NCBI RefSeq assembly: GCF_040529065.1
Contig: NZ_CP132343.1
Span: forward strand, 1,736,001 to 1,800,000
Reading direction: 5' to 3'
DNA: 64,000 bases
Source: Xanthomonas sacchari
Lineage (GTDB): Bacteria; Pseudomonadota; Gammaproteobacteria; Xanthomonadales; Xanthomonadaceae
Numbering within the stretch: position 1 is the first letter of the stretch; each line of letters starts with the position of its first letter. Made by a program: the position numbers and the translations under genes. A model generated the notes under the pieces. That model saw only the letters and a list, made by a program, of their open reading frames with translations, had not been told where the DNA came from and ran no database searches. Shown here one piece after another: positions 52,500-61,275 of this stretch.

Positions 52500-52778
52500 T
52501 CAGCCCTGCGGGTCGGGCGCCACGTAGCCGTCGGGCTTGTCGGCGCCGCCCTGGAACAGGAACTTCTCCAGTTCCGTTTCCAGGAACGCGCGATGCTTGG
52601 GGTCGCGCGGCGACAGCCGGTTCTCGTTGATCAGCATGGTCTGGTGCGCCAGCCAGGCCTGCCAGCCGGCCTTGCCGATATGCGCGAACACGCGCTTGCC
52701 GAGCTCGCCGGGATACGGCACGTAGTCGAGCCCTTCGGCGTCGCGTTGCTGGTACTGGCAGAAGACGGTGCGGGACAT
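52500..52778 (-). CDS. yggX: Fe(2+)-trafficking protein YggX
   Basis: YggX is a small protein that protects iron-sulfur clusters and helps iron trafficking. The 92-residue product has the family start [18 protein letters not shown] with the conserved Cys7 and the [22 protein letters not shown] segment. It lies 41 bases downstream of mutY, the same neighbour as in E. coli, where mutY and yggX form an operon; MutY itself is an iron-sulfur enzyme. Confidence 0.96.
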   Translation of the reverse strand: MSRTVFCQYQQRDAEGLDYVPYPGELGKRVFAHIGKAGWQAWLAHQTMLINENRLSPRDPKHRAFLETELEKFLFQGGADKPDGYVAPDPQG

Positions 52779-52819
52779 GGCAATTCCTGGCGGTGCGTGC
52801 GGCGGCGCGCGCTGGCGCG

Positions 52820-53878
52820 CTAGAGGCCGTCGAGCAGTTTGCGGATCGGTGCGGGCAGCCCCAGCGCCGACAGGTCGGCGCGCGCCACCCAGCGCAGGTC
52901 GGCATTGTCGCCCAGGGCATCGCCCATGGCGACCTTGCGCAGGCGCAGCGGCTGCAGGTGCAGGCGGTAATGGCTGAAGGTGTGAACGATCAGCGGCAGT
53001 GCTTCGGCGTCGTCGTAGGCGCGCCCGCGCATCCAGCGCGCGTACCAGGCGCGCAGTTCGCTGTCGGTCTCGGCCTGCGGCAGGGTCCACAGCGAGGCCC
53101 AGATGCCGGTCGGCGGACGCCGCTGCAGCAGCAGTTCGCCGGCAGCGTTCTCCAGCAGCAGCGCCAGCGCCTCGCGCTCGGGCAGGGTCTTGCCCGGCTT
53201 GGGCGTGGGCAGCGCCTCGACCAGGCCGTCGCGGCGCGCCACGCAGTCGTCCTGCAACGGGCACAGCACGCAGGCCGGGTTGGCGCGGGTGCACAGGGTG
53301 GCGCCGAAATCCATCTGCGCCTGCGTGTAGTCGGCCATGCGTCCGTCCGGCACGGCGGCCACGTGGTCGTGCGCGAGCGCCCACAGCGGCTTTTCCACCG
53401 CTGGCAGGCCGGGGTAGCCGGCGATGCCGTGGTAGCGGGTCAGCACGCGCTTGACGTTGCCGTCGAGGATCGGGAAGCGGTCGTTCCAGGCCTGGCTGAG
53501 GATCGCGCCGGCGGTGCTGCGGCCGATGCCGGGCAGCGCGTGCAGGGCCTCGAAATCGCGCGGCAGGTCGCCATCGTGCAGTTCCACGCAGCGCTTGGCG
53601 GCGGCATGCAGGTTGCGCGCACGGGCGTAGTAGCCCAGCCCGGCCCATTGCGCCATCACTGCGTCGTTGTCGGCGGCGGCCAGGTCGGGGAGGGTCGGGA
53701 AGTGCTGCAGGAAGCGCAGGAAGTAGGGGATGACCACCGCCACCTGGGTCTGCTGCAGCATGATCTCCGACAGCCACACCCGATACGGGCTGCGCGGATG
53801 CTGCCAGGGCAGGTCATGGCGCCCGTGGCGGTCGAACCAGGCGAGCAGGCGGGTGGGGAAGGTGTCGGGCTGGCGCAT
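52820..53878 (-). CDS. mutY: A/G-specific adenine DNA glycosylase
   Basis: MutY removes adenine mispaired with 8-oxoguanine. The 352 residues include the catalytic Glu38 ([12 protein letters not shown]), the helix-hairpin-helix [12 protein letters not shown], the aspartate in [10 protein letters not shown], the 4Fe-4S loop (C-x6-C-x2-C-x5-C in [17 protein letters not shown]), and a C-terminal NUDIX-like domain (about 225-350) that recognises 8-oxoG. I use ATG 53878 ([15 protein letters not shown]); the open frame extends upstream only into a repeat. Followed by yggX. Confidence 0.96.
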   Translation of the reverse strand: MRQPDTFPTRLLAWFDRHGRHDLPWQHPRSPYRVWLSEIMLQQTQVAVVIPYFLRFLQHFPTLPDLAAADNDAVMAQWAGLGYYARARNLHAAAKRCVELHDGDLPRDFEALHALPGIGRSTAGAILSQAWNDRFPILDGNVKRVLTRYHGIAGYPGLPAVEKPLWALAHDHVAAVPDGRMADYTQAQMDFGATLCTRANPACVLCPLQDDCVARRDGLVEALPTPKPGKTLPEREALALLLENAAGELLLQRRPPTGIWASLWTLPQAETDSELRAWYARWMRGRAYDDAEALPLIVHTFSHYRLHLQPLRLRKVAMGDALGDNADLRWVARADLSALGLPAPIRKLLDGL

Positions 53879-53893
53879 GCTGGCATCTGAGTT

Positions 53894-54112
53894 CCTTCTC
53901 CCTTCGGGAGAAGGTGCCCCGAAGGGGCGGATGAGGGTACGGGCGAAGCCTGGTGCGGTTTGGGTAGTGCGCATGCCGGCATGGCGGGCTTCGCCGTACC
54001 CTCACCCCAACCCCCGCTCCGCGCCCCGGCCCGCGCTTGCGGCGCGGGCGCTCCAGGGCACGCGCGCCAGTGGCGCGCAAGCCGTGCCCTGTCGCCCCAG
54101 AGGGAGAGGGGC
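53894..54112. repeat. Family A palindromic repeat, expanded copy (mutY-ftsY spacer)
   Basis: The left hairpin CCTTCTCCC / GGGAGAAGG (53894-53914) and GATGAGGGTACGGGCGAAGC match the trpB-trpA copy. The right arm CCCTCACCCCAACCCC is interrupted by about 70 bases with its own hairpins (GGCACGGCTTGCGCGC-type) before the AGGGAGAGGGG end. It fills nearly the whole spacer between two genes on the minus strand. Confidence 0.8.
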
Positions 54113-54119
54113 TTCAATC

Positions 54120-55487
54120 TCAGGCGCCCAGGGCGTCGGGCAGCAACGCGTCGACGAAGGCCTCGGCGTCGAATACGCGCAGGTCTTCGGGGCGCTCGCC
54201 GATGCCGGCGAAGCGGATCGGGATGCCGAACTCGCGGGCCAGGGCGAACACCACGCCGCCCTTGGCGGTGCCGTCGAGCTTGGTCACCACCAGGCCGGTG
54301 ACGCCGACTGCGGCATGGAACTGGCGCAGTTGCGAGAGCGCGTTCTGGCCGGTGGTGCCGTCGATGACCATCAGCACCTCGTGCGGGGCGCTGGCGTCGA
54401 GCTTGCCGAGCACGCGGCGGATCTTGCCCAGTTCGTTCATCAGCCCGGTCTGGGTGTGCAGGCGGCCGGCGGTATCGGCGATCAGCACTTCGGTGCCGCG
54501 CGCCTTGCCGGCCTGCAGCGCATCGAAGGCCACCGAGGCGGCGTCGGCGTTCTGGCCCTGCGCGATCACGGTGACGCCGTTGCGCTCGCCCCAGGCCTGC
54601 AGCTGCGCCACCGCGGCGGCGCGGAAGGTGTCGCCGGCGGCCAGCATCAGGCTGTGGCCTTCGTCCTTGAAGCGCTTGGCCAGCTTGCCGATGGTGGTGG
54701 TCTTGCCGACGCCGTTGACGCCGACGGTCAGCACCACGAACGGCTTGGCATTGCGGTCGATCTGCAGCGGCCTGGCCACCGGCTGCAGGATCGCCAGCAG
54801 GTCGGCGCGCAGCGCCTGCTGCAGCGCCCTGGCATCGGCGAACTCGCGCGCCTTCATGCGCTTGCGCAGGCTCTCGATCAGCGCGGTGGTGGCGGGGATG
54901 CCGACGTCGGCGGTGATCAGCGCGGTCTCGATCTCGTCGAGCAGGTCATCGTCGAGCTTGGGATTGCGCGAGAACAGGCTGCCGACGCTGCGCGCGAAGC
55001 TGCTGTTGCGCAGCCGTTCGCGCCAACCGGGCTTGCCGGCCGGCGCGGCAGGCAGCGCGTCGCTGCGGACCAGGTCGGCGTCGGCGGCGGGTACGGACGC
55101 GGTGGCCGGTGCTGGAGCCGCGGGGGCGGGCGTTGGCGTCGGCACGCTCGGTGCCGGTGCGGCGGCCGGCGCCGGCACATAGGCCTGCGGCGGCGGCGTG
55201 GGCGCTGCGGGCGGAAGCGGCGTCGGTTGCGGCTGCGGGACCGCGACCGGGGCCGACGCCTGCACGGGATGTTCGGCGACCGGCGCGGACGCCGGCTGCG
55301 GTGTGGCGGCGGGTGCGGGAGCGGCGGGCGCTGCCTCAGCGGCAGGCGGCGCCGACGGCGCAGGCGCAGCGGGCTCGGCGCTTGCCGGCTTGGGGAAGGC
55401 GGCGGCCAGTTCCTCGATGCTGTAGCGCTGGGTGCGGCTCTCGCCGGCGTTGTCCTGGGGCTTGTTGCGGCGGAATAGGCTGACCAT
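54120..55487 (-). CDS. ftsY: Signal recognition particle receptor FtsY
   Basis: FtsY is the membrane-associated GTPase that receives ribosome-SRP complexes at the inner membrane. The 455-residue protein has a long N-terminal region (about residues 30-140) unusually rich in Ala and Pro where E. coli has an acidic domain, then the NG domain: helical N, GVNGVGKTTTIGKLA (about 257), DTAGR and TKLDGTAKGG. ATG 55487 begins MVSLFRRNKP; eight more upstream codons are possible but less likely. Confidence 0.95.
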   Translation of the reverse strand: MVSLFRRNKPQDNAGESRTQRYSIEELAAAFPKPASAEPAAPAPSAPPAAEAAPAAPAPAATPQPASAPVAEHPVQASAPVAVPQPQPTPLPPAAPTPPPQAYVPAPAAAPAPSVPTPTPAPAAPAPATASVPAADADLVRSDALPAAPAGKPGWRERLRNSSFARSVGSLFSRNPKLDDDLLDEIETALITADVGIPATTALIESLRKRMKAREFADARALQQALRADLLAILQPVARPLQIDRNAKPFVVLTVGVNGVGKTTTIGKLAKRFKDEGHSLMLAAGDTFRAAAVAQLQAWGERNGVTVIAQGQNADAASVAFDALQAGKARGTEVLIADTAGRLHTQTGLMNELGKIRRVLGKLDASAPHEVLMVIDGTTGQNALSQLRQFHAAVGVTGLVVTKLDGTAKGGVVFALAREFGIPIRFAGIGERPEDLRVFDAEAFVDALLPDALGA

Positions 55488-55727
55488 GGATGACGCGTGG
55501 ACCGGAAACAAAGAATGCTACCACTTGCGACCTGAGCGGCCGGTGCAGCGGGGCTGGCTGGGGTGGTTGGCGGGGTGGGATTTTGTGCGCCGTGAACGTG
55601 TGCGCGTGCATTGGCGCGGCGCTTGCCCCATCACCGGATCAGCTGCGACCGGGCATCTCTGGTGCGGCAAGGTCACAGCGTAGGTGCGGAAGTTTCATGG
55701 CATTTCGATGCGATCGGCTGCGCCGGA

Positions 55728-55762
55728 CCCTCACCCCAACCCCTCTCCCGGGGGGAGAGGGG
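55728..55762. repeat. Family A repeat, right half
   Basis: CCCTCACCCCAACCCCTCTC and the hairpin CTCTCCC / GGGAGAG, identical in type to the right arm of the copies at 2547 and 53894. The left hairpin is absent. Confidence 0.8.
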
Positions 55763-55810
55763 CTCTGCATTCGTAGCGCCGCGATCTCAACGCCCGCATT
55801 CAGCAAAAAA

Positions 55811-55840
55811 CGATTCCCCAATCCCCATTCCCCATTCCCA
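55811..55840. repeat. Family B repeat, right half
   Basis: CGATTCCCCAATCCCCATTC and a further CCCATTCCCA, the same arm as next to truB. It lies 5 bases past the AraC gene end (which is on the minus strand). Confidence 0.75.
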
Positions 55841-55845
55841 GCTCT

Positions 55846-56553
55846 TCACAGCTTGCCCTTCATGGACCGATAGTCGCGCGGGGTCATGCCGACGGTGGCC
55901 TTGAACTGGCGGGCGAAGGCGCTCTGGTCGGCGAAGCCGCACAGCTGGCCGATGCTGGCGATGCTGTCGTCGCCGTGCAGCAGGCGCATCGCCGCTTCGA
56001 TGCGCATCTTGGTCAGCAGTTGCTGCGGGGTCAGCTGGAACACGCGGCGGAAGTGCCGCTCCAGTTGCGCCACCGACAGTTCGGCCAGGTCGGCCAGGGT
56101 CTGCACGCGCAGGTTGTCGCCGTAGTGCGCCTGCATGTGTTCCATGGCGCGGCTGATGCGCTCGTAGGCGGAATGGCGGCTGTCCGGCTGGCCCAGGTCG
56201 CGGGAGATGCCGACCACGCCGATCACGTCCTCGCCCTCGCATAGCGGGCGCTTGAAGGTCAGGCACCAGCCGGGGGTGCGGTTCGGGAACAGGTGCACTT
56301 CCAACTGGTTCTCGATCACCTCGCCGCACAGCACGCGCCGGTCCTGCATCAGGTAGCTGCCGCCCAGCGGCAGCGGGAACACGTCCGCGGCCGACTTGCC
56401 GATCAGATCGGCGCGGTATTTCTTGCCCAGTCGCCGCACCAGGGTCAGGTTGACGTGGGTGTAGCGGCCGTCGCGGTCCTTCACGAAGAACACCACGTCC
56501 GGCAGGGCGTCGAACAGCGTCTGCAGTTCCAGTGCCGAAATCAGAGTGTCCAT
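55846..56553 (-). CDS. PAS-AraC transcriptional regulator of the hydroxyproline operon (inferred)
   Basis: A 235-residue regulator: an N-terminal PAS domain (about residues 7-115: [23 protein letters not shown]) and a C-terminal AraC/XylS DNA-binding domain (about 130-235) with two helix-turn-helix units ([21 protein letters not shown] and [29 protein letters not shown]). It diverges from lhpA with 172 bases between starts, the layout of a local activator. PAS as the sensor differs from classical AraC proteins. The effector could be hydroxyproline or a pathway intermediate; this is inference from context. Confidence 0.85.
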   Translation of the reverse strand: MDTLISALELQTLFDALPDVVFFVKDRDGRYTHVNLTLVRRLGKKYRADLIGKSAADVFPLPLGGSYLMQDRRVLCGEVIENQLEVHLFPNRTPGWCLTFKRPLCEGEDVIGVVGISRDLGQPDSRHSAYERISRAMEHMQAHYGDNLRVQTLADLAELSVAQLERHFRRVFQLTPQQLLTKMRIEAAMRLLHGDDSIASIGQLCGFADQSAFARQFKATVGMTPRDYRSMKGKL

Positions 56554-56563
56554 GGCGTTCACC

Positions 56564-56695
56564 TGCGGAAGTGGGCGGCGGTGCGGGCGCGCCGCCGCGC
56601 GTCCCCCGAATGCCGATGCTAGCCTAAGTCGGCACCGGCGGGCGTCGCCGGGTTGTGCGAACTTCCGCATTGGCGACAGGCAAACGCTGCTAGCC
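56564..56695. promoter_or_regulatory. Divergent regulatory region with paired repeats
   Basis: A 9-bp perfect inverted repeat TGCGGAAGT (56564-56572) / ACTTCCGCA (56661-56669) is separated by 88 bases, and an 8-bp direct repeat TGCTAGCC occurs at 56617-56624 and 56688-56695. They lie between the divergent regulator and lhpA starts. Either could be the binding site of the AraC-type regulator. No clear -35/-10 pair was identified. Confidence 0.5.
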
Positions 56696-56725
56696 GGCGG
56701 CGGTGCCGAATGTGAGCATGGCTCC

Positions 56726-57667
56726 ATGCATACACTCGATGTCATCGACTCGCACAGCGCCGGCGAACCGACCCGTGTCGTCGTCTCCGGCTTCCCCGAT
56801 CTGGGAACCGGTTCCCTGGCCGAGCGCCGGGAGCTGTTCCGCACGCGCTTCGACGCCTGGCGCAGCGCCATCGCCTGCGAGCCGCGCGGCTCGGACACCA
56901 TGGTCGGCGCGCTGCTGCTGCCGCCGGTGGCCGCCGATGCGTGCGCGGCGGTGATCTTCTTCAACAACGTCGGCTACCTGGGCATGTGCGGCCACGGCAC
57001 CATCGGCCTGGTACGCACGCTGGCCGAGCTGGGCCGGCTGAGCGCGGGCACGCACCGCATCGAGACGCCGGTGGGCACGGTCGGCGTGGAACTGCACGCC
57101 GACGGCCGCGTCTCGGTCGACAACGTCGAGAGCTACCGCCATGCCACCGGCGTCGAAGTGCAGGTGCCCGAGTACGGGCGCGTGCGTGGCGACGTGGCCT
57201 GGGGCGGCAACTGGTTCTTCATCACCGAACAGACGCCGTGTGCGCTGGAGCTGCGCCACCAGCGCGCGCTGACCGCCTACACCGAGGCGGTGCGGCTTGC
57301 GCTGGAGGCGGCGGGCATCCGCGGCGCCGACGGCGGCGAGATCGATCACATCGAGATCAACGGGCCGGCGCCGGACGCCAGCGCCGATGCGCGCAACTTC
57401 GTGCTGTGCCCAGGCCTGGCCTACGACCGGTCGCCCTGCGGCACCGGCACCAGCGCCAAGCTGGCGTGCCTGGCCGCCGACGGCAAGCTGGCGCCGGGCC
57501 AGGTGTGGCGGCAGCAGGGCATCCTCGGCAGCGTGTTCGAGGGCAGCTACACGGCCGGATCGCGTGGGGTACTGCCGCGCATCACCGGGCAGGCCTACAT
57601 CACTGCGCGCGCGCAGTTGCTGATCGATCCGCAGGACCCGTTCGCCTGGGGCATCGGCGCCGCATGA
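56726..57667 (+). CDS. lhpA: 4-hydroxyproline 2-epimerase
   Basis: Converts trans-4-hydroxy-L-proline to cis-4-hydroxy-D-proline, the first step of the pathway. The 313-residue proline racemase-superfamily protein has both catalytic cysteines, Cys88 (MCGHGTIG) and Cys238 (SPCGTGTSA). Retention of both argues for an epimerase rather than a trans-3-hydroxyproline dehydratase, in which the first is replaced. The start [13 protein letters not shown] is typical. ATG 56726 has a weak ribosome-binding site. It heads the operon and overlaps lhpB by ATGA. Confidence 0.94.
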   Translation: MHTLDVIDSHSAGEPTRVVVSGFPDLGTGSLAERRELFRTRFDAWRSAIACEPRGSDTMVGALLLPPVAADACAAVIFFNNVGYLGMCGHGTIGLVRTLAELGRLSAGTHRIETPVGTVGVELHADGRVSVDNVESYRHATGVEVQVPEYGRVRGDVAWGGNWFFITEQTPCALELRHQRALTAYTEAVRLALEAAGIRGADGGEIDHIEINGPAPDASADARNFVLCPGLAYDRSPCGTGTSAKLACLAADGKLAPGQVWRQQGILGSVFEGSYTAGSRGVLPRITGQAYITARAQLLIDPQDPFAWGIGAA

Positions 57668-58764
57668 GCGGTTTCGACCTGATCGTCGTCGGCGCCGGCA
57701 TCGTCGGCGCGGCCTGCGCCGATGCAGCGGCGGCCGCCGGCCTGCGCGTGGCGATCGTCGAGTCGGGCAGCATCGGCGGCGGTTCCACCGCCGCGGCGAT
57801 GGGGCATCTGGTGGCGATGGACGACGATCCTGCGGAACTGGCGCTGTCGGCGTACTCGCTGCGCCTGTGGGAAGAATTCGCGCCGCTGCCGGAGGCGGAG
57901 TTCAGCCGTTGCGGCACGCTGTGGGTGGCGCGCGAGGCGCGCGAACTGGAGGCGATTCCGGCCAAGATCCAGCGCCTGGCCGCAGCCGGCGTGCACGCCG
58001 AAGCGCTCGATGCGCAGCGCTTGTACCAACTGGAGCCGGCGCTGGTGCCGGGCCTGGCCGGCGGCATGCGCGTGGCCGCCGAGGCGGTGGTGTATCCGCC
58101 GCGGATGGCGCGCTACCTGGTCGAGCGCGCCTGCGCCGCCGGCGCGCAGCTGTACGCCGGGCGTCGCGCCACCGCGCTGGCCGATGCCGGCGTGCGCCTG
58201 GACGACGGCAGCGCGCTGCATGGCCCGGTATTGGTCGCCACCGGCTGCGCGGTGCCGGAACTGTTGCCGGAGCTGCCGATGCGCGCGCGCAAGGGGCAAC
58301 TGGTGATCACCGACCGCTACCCGGGTTTCGTCGCCCATCAATTGCTGGAACTGGGCTATGCCGACAGCGCGCACGGCAGCGACGGCAGCAGCGTGGCGTT
58401 CAACGTGCAGCCGCGGCCGACCGGGCAGATCCTGATCGGCTCCTCGCGCGAATTCGATGCGACCGACCGTGCGGTGTCGATGCCGATGCTGCAGCGGATG
58501 CTGGAGCGCGCCTTCGCGTTCCTGCCGGGCTTGCGGCAACTGCAGGCGATTCGGGTGTGGACCGGCCTGCGTCCGGCCACCCCGGACGGGCGCCCTTACC
58601 TGGGCGCGGTGCCGGAGCGGCGCGACGTGTGGGTCGCGGCCGGCCACGAGGGCCTGGGCGTGACCACCGCGCTGGGCAGTGCGCGCCTGCTGCTGGACCA
58701 GTTGCTGCAGCGGCCTGCGGCCATCGACCCGGCGCCGTACGCGCCGGCGCGGGCGCTGGCATGA
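57664..58764 (+). CDS. lhpB: D-hydroxyproline dehydrogenase FAD subunit (LhpB-like)
   Basis: A 366-residue FAD-dependent amine oxidase of the DadA/glycine-oxidase type: the dinucleotide-binding [12 protein letters not shown] at the N terminus, an FAD loop [10 protein letters not shown], and the C-terminal [16 protein letters not shown]. It would oxidise cis-4-hydroxy-D-proline to pyrroline-4-hydroxy-2-carboxylate and pass electrons to its partner subunits. It is coupled by 4-base overlaps both to lhpA and to the iron-sulfur subunit gene. Confidence 0.9.
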   Translation: MSGFDLIVVGAGIVGAACADAAAAAGLRVAIVESGSIGGGSTAAAMGHLVAMDDDPAELALSAYSLRLWEEFAPLPEAEFSRCGTLWVAREARELEAIPAKIQRLAAAGVHAEALDAQRLYQLEPALVPGLAGGMRVAAEAVVYPPRMARYLVERACAAGAQLYAGRRATALADAGVRLDDGSALHGPVLVATGCAVPELLPELPMRARKGQLVITDRYPGFVAHQLLELGYADSAHGSDGSSVAFNVQPRPTGQILIGSSREFDATDRAVSMPMLQRMLERAFAFLPGLRQLQAIRVWTGLRPATPDGRPYLGAVPERRDVWVAAGHEGLGVTTALGSARLLLDQLLQRPAAIDPAPYAPARALA

Positions 58765-59009
58765 GCGCGCGCATGCTGCGCCTGCAGGTCGACGGCCGCG
58801 ATGTCGAAGTGCTCGACGGCAGCAGCGTGGCCGCGGCGGTGGCGCAGGTCGCCACGCATTTCCGCCGCTCGCGCAGCGGCCAGCCGCGTGCGCCGCTATG
58901 CGGCATGGGCGTGTGCGCCGAGTGCCGGGTGCGCATCGACCGCGTCGGCCAGTTGCGCGCCTGCATCACCCCGGCGCGCGACGGCATGCAGGTGTGGACC
59001 GATGGCTGA
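58761..59009 (+). CDS. lhpF: D-hydroxyproline dehydrogenase 2Fe-2S subunit (LhpF-like)
   Basis: An 82-residue ferredoxin-like subunit with four cluster cysteines Cys47, Cys52, Cys55 (CGMGVCAEC) and Cys68, in the order of SoxA/HcnA-type small subunits. ATG 58761 overlaps lhpB by ATGA; the next gene starts 8 bases before this one ends. In Pseudomonas aeruginosa the hydroxyproline dehydrogenase contains such a subunit together with LhpB and LhpE. Too short to carry other functions. Confidence 0.88.
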   Translation: MSARMLRLQVDGRDVEVLDGSSVAAAVAQVATHFRRSRSGQPRAPLCGMGVCAECRVRIDRVGQLRACITPARDGMQVWTDG

Positions 59010-60372
59010 GCCGCGCACCCATTACGACGTGCTGGTGATCGGCGCCGGCCCGGCCGGGCTGGCGGCGGCGCTGGCGGCGGCCGGGCATGGCCGCCGGGTC
59101 GGCCTGGTCGATCTGCAGGCGCGTGCCGGCGGGCAGATCTGGCGCCACGACGTGGCGCAGGCACCGCCGCGCCTGGCCGCGCGCGCGCTGGCGCAACTGG
59201 CGGCCAGCGCCGTGACCTTTCTGCCGCAGACCCAGGTGCTGCTGGCGCAGGACCGGCAACTGCTCACCGATGGACCCGATGGCCCGCGTTGGCTGGGCTA
59301 CGACGCGCTGGTGCTGGCCACCGGCGCGCGCGAATTGCTGTTGCCGTTCCCGGGCTGGACCTTGCCCGGGGTGACCGGCGCCGGCGGCGCCCAGGCGCTG
59401 GCCAAGCAGGGCTGGCCGCTGACCGGGCGGCGCGTGCTGGTCGCCGGCAGCGGGCCGCTGCTGCTGGCCTCGGCGGCGACGCTGCATCGCCACGGCGCGC
59501 AGGTGCTGGGCATCGTCGAACAGGCGCCGTGGCGCGCGCTGGCCGCGTTCGCCGCGCAGCTGCCGCTGCGCTGGCCGGACAAGGCGCTGCAGGCGCTGGC
59601 GCTGCGCACGCAACTGGCCGGGGTCGGCTACCACGCCGGCAGCGTGGTGCTGGCCGCGTATGGCGAGGGCCGCGTGCAGGAGGTGGAGATCGACGGCCCG
59701 CGCGGCCGCCGCCGTCTCGCCTGCGATCAACTGGCGGTGGGCTACGGCCTGGTACCGAACGTGGAACTGGCGCAACTGCTGGGCTGTCGCCTGGGCCGTA
59801 GCGGCGCGCATCCGTGCGTGGCGGTGGATGCGCAACTGCGCACCAGCGTCGACGGCGTGTATGCCGCGGGCGAGGCGCTGGGCATCGGCGGGCGCGATTG
59901 CGCGCGGGTGGAAGGTGCCATCGCCGGCCATCTGGCCGCCGGCCAGGACGCCGATGCGCAGGCGCTGCAACCGCAGCGGCGCCGCGCGCGCGCCTTTGCC
60001 GCACTGCTGCAGCGGCAGTTCGCGCTGGACCCGCGCATCCATGCGCTGGCCGCGCCGGATACGCTGGTGTGCCGCTGCGAGGACGTGCCGCTGTCCGCGT
60101 TGCAGGGCCATGCCGACCTGCGCGACGCCAAGCTGGCCTCGCGCTGCGGCATGGGCGCCTGCCAGGGCCGCATTTGCGGCAGTGCGCTGACCGAGCTGGG
60201 GCTGGCCGCGCGCGCCGCCGATTTTTCCGACGACGGCCGCCGGCCGCCGCTGTTCCCGGCGCGTCTGGACGCGCTGGCCCATCCCTGTCCGGATCCCGGT
60301 CCGGACGCCGCTTCCGCCGCGCCCTCGTGCGCGGCCTCCCTTCGCAACTCTCCACAAGGTGTACTTCCATGA
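59002..60372 (+). CDS. lhpE: D-hydroxyproline dehydrogenase FAD/NAD subunit (LhpE-like)
   Basis: A 456-residue FAD-dependent pyridine nucleotide-disulfide-type oxidoreductase. It has an FAD-binding VIGAGPAGLAAALAAAG at the N terminus, a second dinucleotide fold (VLVAGSGPLLLASAATL), a GVYAAGEALGIGG motif and a C-terminal cysteine-rich stretch (CRCEDV, then CGMGACQGRIC) as in the large subunits of hydrogen cyanide synthase and related dehydrogenases. It overlaps lhpF by 8 bases and lhpC by 4. It would be the third subunit of the dehydrogenase. Confidence 0.88.
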   Translation: MAEPRTHYDVLVIGAGPAGLAAALAAAGHGRRVGLVDLQARAGGQIWRHDVAQAPPRLAARALAQLAASAVTFLPQTQVLLAQDRQLLTDGPDGPRWLGYDALVLATGARELLLPFPGWTLPGVTGAGGAQALAKQGWPLTGRRVLVAGSGPLLLASAATLHRHGAQVLGIVEQAPWRALAAFAAQLPLRWPDKALQALALRTQLAGVGYHAGSVVLAAYGEGRVQEVEIDGPRGRRRLACDQLAVGYGLVPNVELAQLLGCRLGRSGAHPCVAVDAQLRTSVDGVYAAGEALGIGGRDCARVEGAIAGHLAAGQDADAQALQPQRRRARAFAALLQRQFALDPRIHALAAPDTLVCRCEDVPLSALQGHADLRDAKLASRCGMGACQGRICGSALTELGLAARAADFSDDGRRPPLFPARLDALAHPCPDPGPDAASAAPSCAASLRNSPQGVLP

Positions 60373-61274
60373 GCAAGGCTTCCTTCTGGTACGGCGTGCT
60401 GCCGGCCATCACCACCCCGTTCAACGCCGACGGCAGCATCGACCACGCGTTCCTGGCCAAGCATGCGCAGCTCATGGTCGACGCCGGCTGCACCGCGATC
60501 GTGCCGCTGGGCTCGCTGGGCGAAGCGGCCACGCTGAGCTTCGACGACAAGCTGGCGATCCTGAAGACCCTGGTGCAGGCGGTCGACGGCCGCATCCCGG
60601 TGGTGCCGGGCATCGCCGCGCTGTCCACCGACGAAGCCGTGCGCCTGGCGCAGGCGGCCAAGCAGGTCGGCTGCGGCGGCATCATGGTGCTGCCGCCGTA
60701 CGTGTATTCCACCGACTGGCGCGAGATGGGCGCGCACATGCGCGCGGTGATCGCCGCCACCGACCTGCCGGCGATCCTGTACAACAACCCGATCGCCTAC
60801 AAGACCGACTTCAGCCCGGCGCAGATCGCCGAACTGGCGGCCGAATTCCCGAACCTGCAGGCGGTGAAGGAATCCTCCGGCGACGTGCGCCGCTTCGCCG
60901 CGCTGGGCGAGCTGCTCGGCGACCGCCTGGTGCTGCTGGTGGGCATGGACGATGCGATCGTCGAAGGTCTGAGCATGGGCGCCAAGGGCTGGATCGCCGG
61001 CCTGGTCAACGCGTATCCGAAGGAGTCGGTGAAGCTGTTCGAGCTGGCCCGCGACGGCGGCTATCCGGCGGCCAAGGCGCTGTACGACTGGTTCCTGCCG
61101 CTGCTGCGCCTGGACACCGTGCCCAAGTTCGTGCAGCTGATCAAGCTGGTGCAGCAGAAGGTCGGCCTGGGCAGCGAGCGCGTGCGCGCGCCGCGGCTGG
61201 TGCTGGAAGGCGCCGAGCGCGAGGCCGCGCTGAAGGTCATCGACCACGCCATCGCCACCCACCCCGGGCACTGA
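60369..61274 (+). CDS. lhpC: Pyrroline-4-hydroxy-2-carboxylate deaminase (LhpC-like)
   Basis: A 301-residue member of the DHDPS/NAL aldolase superfamily: PAITTPF at the start, GSLGEAATL, and the Schiff-base lysine Lys167 in AVKESSGD. Sequence alone cannot tell a deaminase from dihydrodipicolinate synthase, but position after the dehydrogenase and before the semialdehyde dehydrogenase identifies it as the deaminase producing 2-oxoglutarate semialdehyde. It overlaps lhpE by ATGA; the next gene starts one base after its stop. Confidence 0.9.
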   Translation: MSKASFWYGVLPAITTPFNADGSIDHAFLAKHAQLMVDAGCTAIVPLGSLGEAATLSFDDKLAILKTLVQAVDGRIPVVPGIAALSTDEAVRLAQAAKQVGCGGIMVLPPYVYSTDWREMGAHMRAVIAATDLPAILYNNPIAYKTDFSPAQIAELAAEFPNLQAVKESSGDVRRFAALGELLGDRLVLLVGMDDAIVEGLSMGAKGWIAGLVNAYPKESVKLFELARDGGYPAAKALYDWFLPLLRLDTVPKFVQLIKLVQQKVGLGSERVRAPRLVLEGAEREAALKVIDHAIATHPGH

Positions 61275-61275
61275 G

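Larger units (their letters stand above)
55488..55845. other. Spacer upstream of ftsY with two partial repeats
   Basis: This 358-base region between the ftsY start and the end of the AraC gene holds no gene. It contains a right-half family A repeat (55728-55762) and a right-half family B repeat (55811-55840) within 80 bases of each other. The ftsY promoter must lie in the remaining part; none is obvious. Confidence 0.55.

Noticed and set aside
56726-57667. Proline racemase or trans-3-hydroxyproline dehydratase
   Set aside because: Both catalytic cysteines are present, which excludes the dehydratase, and the neighbours are hydroxyproline-specific, which makes plain proline racemase unlikely.
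60369-61274. Dihydrodipicolinate synthase (dapA)
   Set aside because: The fold and Schiff-base lysine are shared, but the operon context with hydroxyproline enzymes points to the deaminase of that pathway.
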